This document shows, piece after piece, positions 37,323 to 46,618 of a stretch of 64,000 bases of DNA. The DNA is taken from contig CAUYUJ010020601.1 in the NCBI GenBank assembly GCA_963575745.1, positions 1 to 64,000 on the forward strand, read 5' to 3'. Source of the DNA: Prorocentrum cordatum. Lineage: Eukaryota > Sar > Dinophyceae > Prorocentrales > Prorocentraceae. The position numbers and the translations under genes were made by a program. Below the pieces are notes generated by a model, which saw only the letters and a list, made by a program, of their open reading frames with translations, was not told where the DNA came from and did no database searches. Every line of letters begins with the position of its first letter. Positions within the stretch are counted from its first letter, which is position 1.

Positions 37323-37641
37323 GGACGACGATAACGAGAGAGAGAGAGAGAGGGATAGAGAGAGGAATGATATAATGACCAGGAGAGATCAGGGAGAAGG
37401 AGGGGGGAGAGCAGGAGGAGGGGCGGAGTGATCGACACCCGCGTGGTTTTCTCCCCCTGCCTGCTCTCCCCCTCCTCTCACCTCCTCCCCCGCCCCCCCT
37501 CCTCCCTGTTTCTTCTGCGCAAGGCCTGCGCTACGTCCGCGCGCGCACGCGGCACCTCAGTCGCAGGCAGGTGGGAGGAGCAGTGGCTGCTGCCCGAACT
37601 CACACCCCGCGCCTCGCCGCTGCTGCGGCGGGCCGCGCCTC

Positions 37642-40600
37642 TCAGAGGCCCCCAGCTGCAGGGAACGCAAGCGCCAGGGAGCCAGACAGACGGCGTCGCG
37701 TCTCACTGTGCACAAACATGCTGAAAGCTCTCGGGTTGCCCCCCAAGTACTCGTCTATGACGTTCTGCAACCATGTGGCAAACGTCTCCGGCCACTTTCC
37801 ACCGAAGTCCTCCATGCCAGCGGCGTCCCATTCCCGCCGAAACCAGTCAAAATCTGACCGCTGAGCTGCAGAAAGCCCAGAACCCAAAATCGCAAGGCGA
37901 TTCAGCGCGTCGCACCTCGACGTTCGACCCGCCACGCCTCCGCAGCTGCGAAGGCCCGCGCCCAGCTCGGATAACCCGACATGCTTCATCCTGTGTTTGA
38001 TATCTATGGCTGCCTCTGCGTCTAAGAGTTTGGCTTGCTGTGTCCTCAGCAGCTTGCGCGCTTTCTTTACGTCGTCCCCCAGGCGGGTTAGCTCTTCTCT
38101 GCGCCGCGCCTCGACATCCCGCTGTCGTTTCTCGTTTCTGAGCGTCGCCTCGCGGGCGTCCTCGCATGCTGCGAGGGCTCGCTGAACCCCAGGATCTTCC
38201 TTCGACACTTCACGCACTCGCCTCCGTTCTTTCCGTAATTGCGTCTCCATGAACGTGGCCCCCGCGATGTCGCCCCAGCTGCGCAACTCCTCAGCGATCG
38301 ACGAATACGTTCTCATCAATTCAGACGTCTGCTCCGCAGTTTCCATACGAGACGTCGACAGGCCAGGCGGTGCCTCCAGCGCGCTCTCCCCCGCCGCTGC
38401 TGCGGTGAGACTTTGATTGGCCCATTCGTAGTCAAACTCGCCAGCGGCGCTCCACCCGTCGTCGTCCTCGCTCCCATCATCTTCATCTCCTTCGAGGGCG
38501 TCGACGGAATTGCCACCCTCAGTGCCCCCGCTGCTGCGGAGACCCTCGGCTGCGTCTTCCGCCCCCTCCATGCCATGCCAAATCTTGTCGCCCTCGTCCA
38601 GAGCCGCGTCGTCTCCAAGGTTTGCGAACACGTCGTCGCAGTGGCCGCGTCGAGGGCGCGGGAGGACCAATCGCATGATGTCTTTGTAAGTCCATCTCAA
38701 GCGCCCCGCCTGTACCTCTTCTTCGACCTCCGCTACTGCGGCGGCGACCTTCTTACGCATCCCCAACTTTCTCCAGAAATGGCCTGCCTCCTTGCATATG
38801 CGCGCGTCCAAGTCCGCATCCCACAGATTTGCCTTGAAACCAGTTTCCCAGCACCCGTCTGCCGCAGCCAAGTGAAGACTCATTTGGGACATCACTTCCA
38901 CCATCAAGTCAATGCATTCTAACTTGTCCAGCTGTGGGACGCACTGGCCCAGCCTCATGGCTCTCAGCAGCGCGGCTCCTTCTCTCTTCATGTACTCGCG
39001 CTTGGCGTGTTGATTCAGATGTGTGTCCACAGTTTGGAGGATTGGGGTTACGCCGCCCCCGTGCGGGATGAACACGTACCCTCGAGACCAACATAGCTTA
39101 CTCACAAGCGGGGACAAGTGAGGGCCATGATCATCCGCCATCATAATTCTCCACTCCCGCTGCTGCGGAGGCTCTGGCAGATGAGGGAGGTGGCGGTCCA
39201 GGTACGCGAGCACGCACGGTGTCCGGTAAGACCCCTTGGTGCTGGTGGTCGCCGACACCCATCTGCCGAACCCTCGGCGCCGAAGGTGTTCGAGCAGGCG
39301 CGGCCTCAACTTCTCTCCTCCCCCCTCCGCCTTGAACATGCACTCCATCGGTGGGGGGCCTTCTCTCCGCAGTCGATCCTTGTCGCTCATTGTCATGAAA
39401 TTGGCCGTCCACCGCTCCCGCACCGCGCCGTGGCACTCCACCAGTGGCACTTCGACCCCCGCTACTGCGAGGGTCCTCACGCCAGCTGATCCTGTTTCAT
39501 TGTGGTGGAAAGGCGACTGGTCGAAGTTCTCCATCTCGGGATCCTGCTCGTTGAGTAGCACGCACGCGGCGCGCACCCTAAACACGTTCAGCCAGCCTCG
39601 CTCGAGGCGCTCTTCCAAGACGGGCAGCGGGCACTTGTACTTCCTGTTCGGGTACCGCATGCTGAGGCCGTATTCCTTGCGCCAGGAGGCCCACCAGCGC
39701 GACCTCAACTCCACGGCGGCGGGTCGCTGCCCGATCCGCAGCTGCTGCGTGACGTACTCGCTCATGAGCTCCAACGCTTTGGTCTGGAGCATGCTTTGCG
39801 TGAACCTTGCTATCTTCGCTGGCTCTCTTTGGGTACTTCGCAGTCCACTTTTGATCATCTTCCAATCCACACTGTGCCGAATGGAACTCCACCATTCAAA
39901 CAGAGCTTGCCGCAACCAAGGGCATTTTCGAGCTGGGCCCTGTCCCTGTTGTGGTATCCTTTTCCGCCCTTTCCACTTCAGGAGGCGCCCCTGCCCGTGC
40001 TGCTTCTCGTGTCCCCGCGGCTGCCGAACAGCCTCCGCTACTGCGGAGGCGTATTTCGACGACAGAAAAGCCTTGTGCCAGCGCCGCACAACGTGCGTGC
40101 GCTTCCTGAGAGGGAGACGGGACATGGAACCCCAGTCCCACGCATCCATGAATGAACGCGCCCCTCCATACGGAAAGCGGTCTCCAGGCGTCCAGCCTAA
40201 AGAGCGCATGTGCTCGTCGAAAGCACCCGCTATCTCCATCCTCGAGCACAGGAGCGACGGGACCACCACGCGCTTCTTGTTCTGGGCGGGGGCTTTGCGC
40301 TCGCAGCCGCGGTTCCTGTACCTCAAGAGCTGCTCCTCCCGCTCTGCGGGCATCAACTCCCGAGCTACGTCCAGGGCGCACGCAGCGTCTGTCAGTCCTG
40401 TCCACCATTGGATGGCTTGCACGAGCTCCTGACAGACAGCCTCGGCGTCGACTTCCACCACGGCCAAGTCCTCAGGTGGCGCCGCCGCTGCTGCGGCAGC
40501 ACCGCCCTGTGCTCTCGGAGGGGCGGCGTGGCAAGGCTGCGGGACAAGTTCTTCGTCGTCTAAGGCGCTCTGCAGGCGACGAAGCTCCTGAACGTCATCC

Positions 40601-42315
40601 TGCGTGACTTCTTGTGTCAGGACCATCGCGTCGAGGAACCACGCCAGCCGCACCCTTTGCACGATGTAGTCCGCGATGTCCTGGCGGGCGGGCATGGAGG
40701 AGGGGCAAGGAGACTCGGTGGGGAGGGCACGAGGGGAGAGAAGGGCGGGATGGGAGAGGCATGAAGGCAGAATGGGGAGACAAGGAGGGGAAGAGCATGT
40801 GGGGGCAGCAGAGATGGAAGCGAAGGATCAGGGTGGTCGGAGAGAGCAACTGTCCTGGCGGAGCTCCCTGCGAGACTCTCGCGTGGAAACCTCCTGGGTC
40901 ATCTGCAACATGCAATCCAAACCGCAGTCCCCGTCTGCGACTGTGGACACGACGAACACACCGAGAGCCGAATAGAAACCGTCCACCGTCGAAGCATCTC
41001 CCGTGAAATCCACAAAGTCGGTGGAGACGCCTGCGATAAAATGATTGCATCGAAACAAAGGATACTCCTCCGACACGGGGGCCCAGTCCGGTGGCCCCGA
41101 GTCTCGGGGGGCGGCGCAACACGCGATCGCGTCCACCGCAGGCTCGCGGGTTAACTCCTCTAGTTTCCACGGCGGCAAGACAGCTTTGCAAAGGTCGACT
41201 CTGTTGCGTCCTTCCCACGCGTAGACGCGCACCTTCCGCAACAGCGCAAAGATTACGAAAGCAGAATATCCTATCCACTCTCGGCCTCCCCCCGGCCTTC
41301 CGCGAATACTGCGCGACAGCTTCATCAATTTCTCGAAGCACCTCTGGCCTTGTTCTGAAAGTGCCCCTGCAGGCGCCCCCGCTGCTGCGGGGGCGCCTGC
41401 AGGGGCAACCGCAGCGCCTGCTGTCGCGGCTGTCTGTTCACAGGCGGTAACTGCCGCAACTTCCGCCCCTGGAAGCACGGGCTCCGCTACGTCGCGAACA
41501 GCAAGCGGGGCGGGTTGGGGGAAAGCGACAGGGGCAACCTCCTTTGCTGAGAGAGCTGCTGTTGCCGCGGAGTCCTTCAAGACAGACTCCACTGCGGAAG
41601 CGGCCTCGGCGATTGCGTCGGCGCCAGGCGCGCCAGCAGGACCTACGGACGCCTCCGCTGTGGCGGGCTCTGCAGAAGGGCACGCGCACGGCGCCGCCGC
41701 CACTTCAGGAGGAGGCGCGCACGCTTCCGCTGACGCACCCGCTGCTGCGGGGCCGTCAGAAGAGCCCACATACGGCTCCGCTGCCACTTCAGCAGGGGCC
41801 ACGCACGCCTCCGCTGACGGCCCCGCTGCTGCGGGGCCTTCAGCAGGGCCCACCGACGGCTCCGCTGCCGCTTCAGCAAGGGCCTCGCACGCCTCGGCCG
41901 GCGCCTCCGCTGCTGCGGGGGCCCCCGCTCCTGCGGGCCACCCGCCCGCGCATTGCACTAAATGCCAGGGCGCTTGCAAGTCTGACCACTTATTGCAGTC
42001 CTCGGAACCGTCCGCCAGACGATGGTCGCTGGGACACGACCACTGCGAGCAGAAATGAATATTCTTACACATGCGTCTGCCAGAGTCATAATGGCAAGCC
42101 GCGCCGCTGCTGCGGCGCATAACGTACCCGAATCCGAATATTGTCCCCTTTAGTTTCCGTGGGTTCATGAGCACGAAGTCGGGGTCTTTCTTTTTGTCTT
42201 CTTGGTACCAAAACTCCACAAATTCGCTGGCCTCGCGGTCGTGCCCGACTCGCAGAGGCGCGTTTGCAGGGCGAGCGTCTCCTGGGTCTGGAGGCGGAGC
42301 GGCTGCGGCTGCCAT
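37642..42315 (-). CDS. OTU-protease / DDE-transposase fusion protein
   Basis: Exon 1 is 42,315-40,855 and exon 2 is 40,680-37,642, joined in phase 0 by a 174-nt GA-AG intron; 1,499 residues. Start MAAAAAPPPDPGDARPANAP. Residues about 120-330 are Ala/Pro/Glu-rich with repeated EGPAAAG. At about 452-490 lies VVSTVADGDCGLDCML...ESRRELRQ|DIADYIVQRV, the DGDC-G nucleophile motif (Cys464) of OTU cysteine proteases, interrupted by the intron. Downstream is a DDE integrase core: ENFDQSPFHHNE (D874), IMMADDHGPHLSPLV (D1003/1004), ILQTVDTHLNQHAKREYMK (D1039), the D-D-D spacing and context of DDE_1/pogo-like transposases. A Glu/Asp-rich region and a coiled-coil-like C-terminus follow. OTU proteins remove ubiquitin or process proteins; DDE enzymes cut and join DNA ends. 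The fusion would be the mobilising protein of the element. The three acidic residues are present; activity is untested. Confidence 0.82.
39454..39475 (+). repeat. Hairpin copy with TACT loop, arms GACCCxCGC/GCGxGGGTC
   Basis: Outer arm GACCC pairs with GGGTC around a single C/A mismatch; loop TACT. In the DDE domain, read TLAVAGVEV without frame loss. Confidence 0.8.
40031..40050 (+). repeat. Hairpin copy with TACT loop, arms GCCTCCGC/GCGGAGGC
   Basis: GCCTCCGCTACTGCGGAGGC, perfect 8-bp arms, read YASAVAEAV in the OTU-DDE protein. Confidence 0.85.
40681..40854 (-). other. GA-AG introner-like intron with 11-bp flanking direct repeat
   Basis: On the coding strand CCGCCAGGACA occurs at both edges (40,861-40,851 and 40,687-40,677). 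Splicing as CCAG|GACAGT ... CGCCAG|GACATC keeps one copy and joins RRELRQ|DIADYIV in frame. The 174-nt insert is pyrimidine-rich and non-coding. An exact target-like duplication with splice sites inside it is the signature of a recently inserted introner element. The GA donor is one of the known dinoflagellate variants. Confidence 0.8.
41362..41407 (+). repeat. Longest hairpin copy: 21-bp arms around TGCT
   Basis: The arm on each side is TGCCCCTGCAGGCGCCCCCGC or its complement, perfectly paired, 46 nt in all. It lies in the Ala-rich linker of the OTU-DDE protein (read VAPAGAPAAAGAPAGAL) and keeps the frame. Confidence 0.9.
41819..41838 (+). repeat. Hairpin copy, arms GGCCCCGC/GCGGGGCC
   Basis: Perfect 8-bp arms in the EGPAAAG repeats of the OTU-DDE linker. 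Neighbouring copies at about 41,737 and 41,905 suggest that local repeats of a coding unit spread with the hairpin. Confidence 0.85.
42101..42118 (+). repeat. Hairpin copy, arms GCGCCGC/GCGGCGC
   Basis: Perfect 7-bp arms within the 5' part of the OTU-DDE gene (read VMRRSSGAACH). The same hairpin is kept in the duplicated 5' fragment at 43,978-43,995. Confidence 0.85.
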
Positions 42316-43029
42316 GATGCCGAAGCCATGCGCGCGCACGCGCGGCCGCCCTCTGGTCTCGAGCCCAGCGCTGCAGGGCAAGCAAACGGCCGCATCCCCC
42401 CACAAGGAGGATGTACAAGGGGGCGGGAGGAACGAGGAACAAGGGAGATATGCGGGGACCAGCGGACACACGCCTGAAAAAACACGACCGTCGGCATGCT
42501 TCGCGAGGGTTGCTGCTGTGAGATGGGCTGGTGAGGAGGGGCCCGAACGACTCACACCAGGACGAGCGGCCCGAACGACGCGCAGAAAACTCAGAAGCAT
42601 GCGCACACGAACGAACGCCCCGAACGACTCCGAGAACACCCCCCAGAAAACAAGGCCAGAATGTAGGAAGTCGTCGACATCGTCGTCGAGGGAAGGCGAA
42701 CGCGGCACGGGGGATGATGATAGTCTCCTCTTCCACCGTGAAGCAAGAGCCCCCCCCCAAAAAAAAGCGGGCCGCTCGGGCGTTTGTACTAGACGCCAAA
42801 AGTGCAACATCCCTGCAGGCCGCCTCTGCAGGAATTGAGGCGCAGCCCCTCCCGCAGCCGCACTGCGGATGCGCCAGCGGGCGCGGGGGAGCGGCGGTGG
42901 CGCCAGCGCGCAGCTGGTAGCTGTCCCCTCCTCCCCCCCCATCATGGCGATGATGAGAATGATGAGCATCCTACGATGATGAGGCCCTATGTCCTGTCCC
43001 AGAGTCTCGGGCCCCGCCCTGGGCCGCGG

Positions 43030-43142
43030 GCCACGCCCCTGCGACCGTGTTATATATACATACATATATATAAATACACACATATACGTATGTACATACA
43101 TATACGTCGACACACCATACATACACAATATATACATATATG
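43030..43142. repeat. TA-rich interval (TATATACATA type)
   Basis: About 110 bp of TATA/TACA repeats in the 5' region of the OTU-DDE gene. 42,320-43,030, upstream of the chosen start, is probably untranslated or promoter sequence; the open frame there has no protein character. Confidence 0.7.
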
Positions 43143-43247
43143 CATCATGTAATCAGTCAGCGGAGGCCCGACGCCGCCCAAGACGACCGCACGGAGCGAG
43201 AGGCAGAGCGTGCCTCGAGACAATATTTTCTGTTTCTCAGGGGTTTT

Positions 43248-43739
43248 CTATGGTTGGCGACGCGCCGCCACCTGCTTCGCTTTCGATGCGCCCTTCACGG
43301 TTCCGAGGAGATCCGCCATGGGATCCCGACCTTTTTCTCCCGCTGCTGCGGGAGATCCTGCTGCAACCCCCGCTGCTGCGGAAGCGTTTTTCACAGGAGT
43401 CGACGCTTCATCCACGTTGCCTCCTTCTCCGACGCGAAGCTTCCCAAGCACTTGCTCTAACATTGTCGTTTCGTTCAAGGCGCCCTTCACGGCACTGAGA
43501 CCACGGACCACCTTGAGCATGCACAGGCGGTGCTTTCCGACGGGCACGAAGGCTTCTAGGCTTTCCTCGCCGCCAAAGGGAACATAGCGCTCCTCAAATT
43601 CCAGAGCAAATCCCGATGTTCCCTCGTGACTTCGGCACAGTCCGCCCGTCGCGCAGAGCACCCCCATGCTCGCGTCATCTTGGCGCGCTGCTTTCCCGAT
43701 AACGACATCCCGCCATGTTTCCGATGCCTTGCGTTTCAT
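43248..43739 (-). pseudogene. Truncated paralogue of the 334-residue cargo protein
   Basis: Starts MKRKASETWRDVVIGKAARQ and parallels the intact copy at 45,599 (MKRKAEDTWREVAVGKAARQ) through ...MADLLGTVKGASKAK. It then departs: an extra stretch of about 30 bp near 43,245-43,275, absent from the other copy, shifts it into a stop. Three hairpins (43,336, 43,367, 43,754) match the positions of hairpins in the intact copy. Confidence 0.7.
43336..43355 (+). repeat. Hairpin copy, arms TCTCCCGC/GCGGGAGA
   Basis: Perfect 8-bp arms. The aligned position in the tandem paralogue (45,198-45,215) reads TCCCGC/GCGGGGGA, that is, one arm has changed. Confidence 0.85.
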
Positions 43740-43753
43740 GCCGCCGCGCGCAA

Positions 43754-43773
43754 GCCCTCGCTGCTGCGAAGGC
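43754..43773 (+). repeat. Hairpin copy, arms GCCxTCGC/GCGAxGGC
   Basis: GCCCTCGCTGCTGCGAAGGC, one C/A mismatch. The paralogue at 45,614-45,633 has GCCCCCGC opposite GCGAAGGC, so pairing has decayed further there. Confidence 0.75.
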
Positions 43774-43914
43774 GCCCGCGTTCTAGGTGTCAACTCCCCT
43801 CACTGGTGATCCGCCTGAAAACGGCTATGGAAAGCGGACTCCTCGTCTCGAACAAATCCTCCTACTTCTCATCGGACTCCAAAACCTAACCACTTCTTGT
43901 GGTCGCTTTTCCAC

Positions 43915-44280
43915 GGCCACTGCGAGCATAAATGAATATTCTTCCATGTGCGTTTGCCATATTCATAATGGCAAGCCGCGCCGCTGCTGCGGCGCATAAC
44001 GTAATTACCCGAATCCGAATATTGGTCTCTGTAGTTTCCGTGGATTCATGAGCACTCTGTCGGGGTCTTTAGTTTTGTCGTGTTGCTATAAAAACTCCAC
44101 ATTCGTTGACCTCGCGGTCGTGCCCGACCCGCAGAGGCGCGTTTGCAGGGCGAGCGTCGCCTGGGTCTGGGGGCGGAGCGGCTGCGGCGGCCACGATGCG
44201 GAAGCCATGCGCGCGCACACGCGGCCGCCCTCTTGTCTCGAGCCCAGCGCCGCAGGGCAAGCAAACGGCCGCATCCTCGC
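43915..44280 (-). pseudogene. Duplicated 5' fragment of the OTU-DDE gene
   Basis: Closely matches 42,045-42,410, including the hairpin and the segment coding AAAPPPDPGDARPANAPLRVGHDRE. Its start codon is changed (ATG to GTG) and the frame stops soon after VGHDREVNECGVF. With the neighbouring paralogue it forms a tandem duplication with an offset of about 1.87 kb. Confidence 0.75.
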
Positions 44281-44594
44281 AATGATCCTCCTGTCGGTGC
44301 TGCTAGTGTGATGTTGCTGCTGCTGTTGCTCCTCCTTCTCCTCCTCCTCCTCCTCCCCCTCCCCCCCCATCCTACTGGCCCCAACCCCTCCGCCCCGTCC
44401 TCGCCAGATTCCGCGAGTTCCTCTTTGTCCTCTAGCGCGCGAGCGCTGGAGAGCCGCAGGCTCGCGATCCCCCGCGCGCGCCCTAACCCCTGTCCAGTCG
44501 ACAGGAACCCGCAGGCATCCACCTCAGCGGTCAGCGCGCCGCTGGCGCGGTGCATGCACCGAGTCTGTTTGCACAAAAAAAGCCGTTGTAGCGG

Positions 44595-45599
44595 TCAGCG
44601 CGCCGCTGCTGCGGCGCGCGCCAGCGAGCGGATAACGAGGGCATCACTGCTTGTGTCCTGTTTGATGGCTTTCTGGACCACGTCCTCCAAGAACGCTAGA
44701 AGAACCTGCTTTTGCTGCGCACGGGTGGACTGTTTCAAGGGCGTCGTCACTTCCGTCAACGCCACGCCTGTGGACCATTTCTCCTCGTTCAGATCCTGAA
44801 TCCTGGAGGCCCATGTTCGGCCTGCCATTGGCCCTCCTTTGACCTCCAGTGTCCACATCCCAGACGGGCACCACCTGGTGGTCCACGGGCGCTTCTCGTC
44901 CAAAGCGTCGTCCTCGTCGTCGTCGTTGGGTTCGGGGGCGCTTTTGCCCTGGCTCTCCTCGTACAGGTAATGCAGAAGCCAAGGCAGGTCCTGACTATGA
45001 ACGAGTAGTTGCCCATATTTGTTCTCATACACACAAATCTCTTTCGTGTCGGCCTCATCTGGCTTAGGAGACATCGGCATGGTTACTCTGCAGAGCGTGC
45101 CTCGAGGAAACCCTTTCTGTTTCTCAGGGGTTCTCTTCGCTTTCGATGCGGCCTTGACGGTGCCGAGGAGATCCGCCATGGGATCCCGACCTTTTTCTCC
45201 CGCTGCTGCGGGGGACCCTGCTGCAGCCCCCGCTGCTGCGGGGGCCTCTTTCACAGGAGTCGCCGCTTCATCCACGTTGTATCCTTCTCCAGCGCGAAGC
45301 TTCTCATACAATCGTTCTAACAAGTTTGTTTCGCTCAAGGCGCCCTTCACGGCACTGTGGCCACCGACCACTTTGAGCATCCACAGGCGGTGCTTTCCGA
45401 CGGGCACGAAGGCTCCATTGCTCATCTCGCCGCCCAAGACAACACAGCGCCCCTCGCATTCCAGAGCAAATCCCGCTGCCCCCTCGTGACTTCGGCACAG
45501 CCCGCCCGTCACGCAGAGCACCCCCATGCTCGCGCCATCTTGGCGCGCTGCTTTCCCGACAGCGACCTCCCGCCATGTGTCCTCTGCCTTGCGTTTCAT
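44595..45599 (-). CDS. 334-residue cargo protein of unknown function
   Basis: Complete minus frame, start MKRKAEDTWREVAVGKAARQ, stop directly after a hairpin (...LARAAAAAR, TGA). It holds three hairpins read as AAAGA/AAAGEK. The N-terminal 110 residues look like a small beta-rich domain (MGVLCVTGGLCRSHEGAAGFALECEGRCVVLGG). The middle has ICVYENKYGQLLVHSQDLPWLLHYLYEE followed by an acidic linker (EPNDDDEDDALDEKRPW) and a domain with WTTRWCPSGMWTLEVKGGPMAG. No family recognised. It sits just upstream (5') of the OTU-DDE gene and is partly duplicated together with that gene's 5' end. 44,280-44,595 has only CT-rich sequence. Confidence 0.7.
   Translation of the reverse strand: MKRKAEDTWREVAVGKAARQDGASMGVLCVTGGLCRSHEGAAGFALECEGRCVVLGGEMSNGAFVPVGKHRLWMLKVVGGHSAVKGALSETNLLERLYEKLRAGEGYNVDEAATPVKEAPAAAGAAAGSPAAAGEKGRDPMADLLGTVKAASKAKRTPEKQKGFPRGTLCRVTMPMSPKPDEADTKEICVYENKYGQLLVHSQDLPWLLHYLYEESQGKSAPEPNDDDEDDALDEKRPWTTRWCPSGMWTLEVKGGPMAGRTWASRIQDLNEEKWSTGVALTEVTTPLKQSTRAQQKQVLLAFLEDVVQKAIKQDTSSDALVIRSLARAAAAAR
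44598..44619 (+). repeat. Hairpin copy, arms GCGCGCCGC/GCGGCGCGC
   Basis: Perfect 9-bp arms at the very 3' end of the 334-residue gene; the stop codon overlaps its edge. Confidence 0.85.
45226..45245 (+). repeat. Hairpin copy, arms GCCCCCGC/GCGGGGGC
   Basis: GCCCCCGCTGCTGCGGGGGC, perfect arms. The aligned paralogue copy near 43,367 reads AACCCCCGC/GCGGAAG, so the two copies differ mostly in the arms. Confidence 0.85.
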
Positions 45600-45840
45600 G
45601 CCGCCGTGCGCAAGCCCCCGCTGCTGCGAAGGCGCGCGCGTCCTAGGCGTCGCCCCCCCCTCAAAAGTGAACCGCCTGAAAACGGCTATGGAAGGCGGAC
45701 TCCTCGTCTCGAACAGATCCTCCTACTCCTCATCCGCATCATGCTCCCTCCACGAGATTCTTTCCATCTCATCCAACCCATCCCCCTCCTTCTCTCCGAA
45801 CGAGCACAGCTGCCTTCCCTGTCCCTTGACCGCCCCTCTG

Positions 45841-46110
45841 CCCCTTGAGGGGGGGCCTTGTGTGCTCTGACCGACCCTCTGTCCCCACAGGGGGGGGCGC
45901 CCTGATCGAACGACCACCCCTGTTTCACAGAGGAGGGCGCGCGGAAACGCACGACCCCACCCCCTCTGTGACAGAGGGGGTCCCGCGCTTTTCCGCCCGA
46001 CCCCCTCTGTGACAGAGGGGGTCCCGCGGAAAAGCGCGGGACCCCCTCTGTCACAGAGGGGGTCGGCCTTGTGTGCTTCGACCGCCCCCCTGTCCCACAG
46101 AGCGTCCCGC
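45841..46110. repeat. Central palindrome array of the giant element
   Basis: Three intact units (45,960-45,980, 46,001-46,021, 46,042-46,062) of the same CCCCTCTGTSACAGAGGGG palindrome as at both ends, flanked by degenerate ones (about 45,880, 45,925, 46,087). The first two read TGTGACA, the third TGTCACA. Units two and three are also enclosed by longer inverted arms: GGGTCCCGCGCTTTTCCGC at 45,978-45,996 and its reverse complement at 46,027-46,045. The array centre lies about 33 bp from the exact midpoint (45,978) of the 24-kb element. It separates the 3' end of the large unknown gene from the 334-residue gene. Confidence 0.8.
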
Positions 46111-46239
46111 GAACAGGACGGCAGGGCGATGAGCAGGACGATGAGCACGGAGAGAGGAAAACAGGACACGGGAGGGAGGCGGGAACGGACGAGGGGGGAC
46201 GGAGACGGAGGCGAGGCGCGAGGGGGGGGCAGGACGAAC

Positions 46240-46490
46240 ATAGAGGGAGAGGAGCAGGACGAGACCTGGCAGGGGATATGCACCAGGAGAGAGATCTCAT
46301 GGAGGAAGAGGAGGGGAGGGGACGAGAGGCACTCACATTTTCCGCATTTGCAGGCCCTCGCACTTGCTCCATTTCTCAGCGGCCGCCGCGCCGCCATGAA
46401 AATTGACGTACCACCGACACTACTGCGGCTGATGCGTGACCTCTCCCATCCCTGTCTGGTGCTGTTTCTGCTGCCCCCCTCCCCCCTCCC
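46240..46490. repeat. Dispersed 250-bp segment, copy 1
   Basis: Contains GGCAGGGGATATGCACCAGG and CATGGAGGAAGAGGAGGGGA. It matches 54,590-54,840 closely in the same orientation. It lies downstream of the large unknown gene's likely end and is probably untranslated. Confidence 0.75.
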
Positions 46491-46618
46491 TCTTCGACCT
46501 CCTCTCCCCGCCCTTTTCCTCCTCCCCTCCAGCTGACGGCTGCGGGCTGCGACGGGTGGATCATCGGCCGCTGTCATCTGCCGCTCCGTTTCGCGCACCC
46601 TCCGCTGCTGCGGCGGGA

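Noticed and set aside
42315-43137. Upstream extension of the OTU-DDE frame to 43,137
   Set aside because: The extra 274 codons cross TA repeats and show no protein character, and the duplicated copy shares homology only around the chosen start.
45723-46618. C-terminal extension of the large unknown gene through the central palindrome array
   Set aside because: The frame is Ser/Pro/Arg-rich repeat translation. The alternative frame after the G-run gives a plausible Lys/Glu tail and a stop at 46,619.
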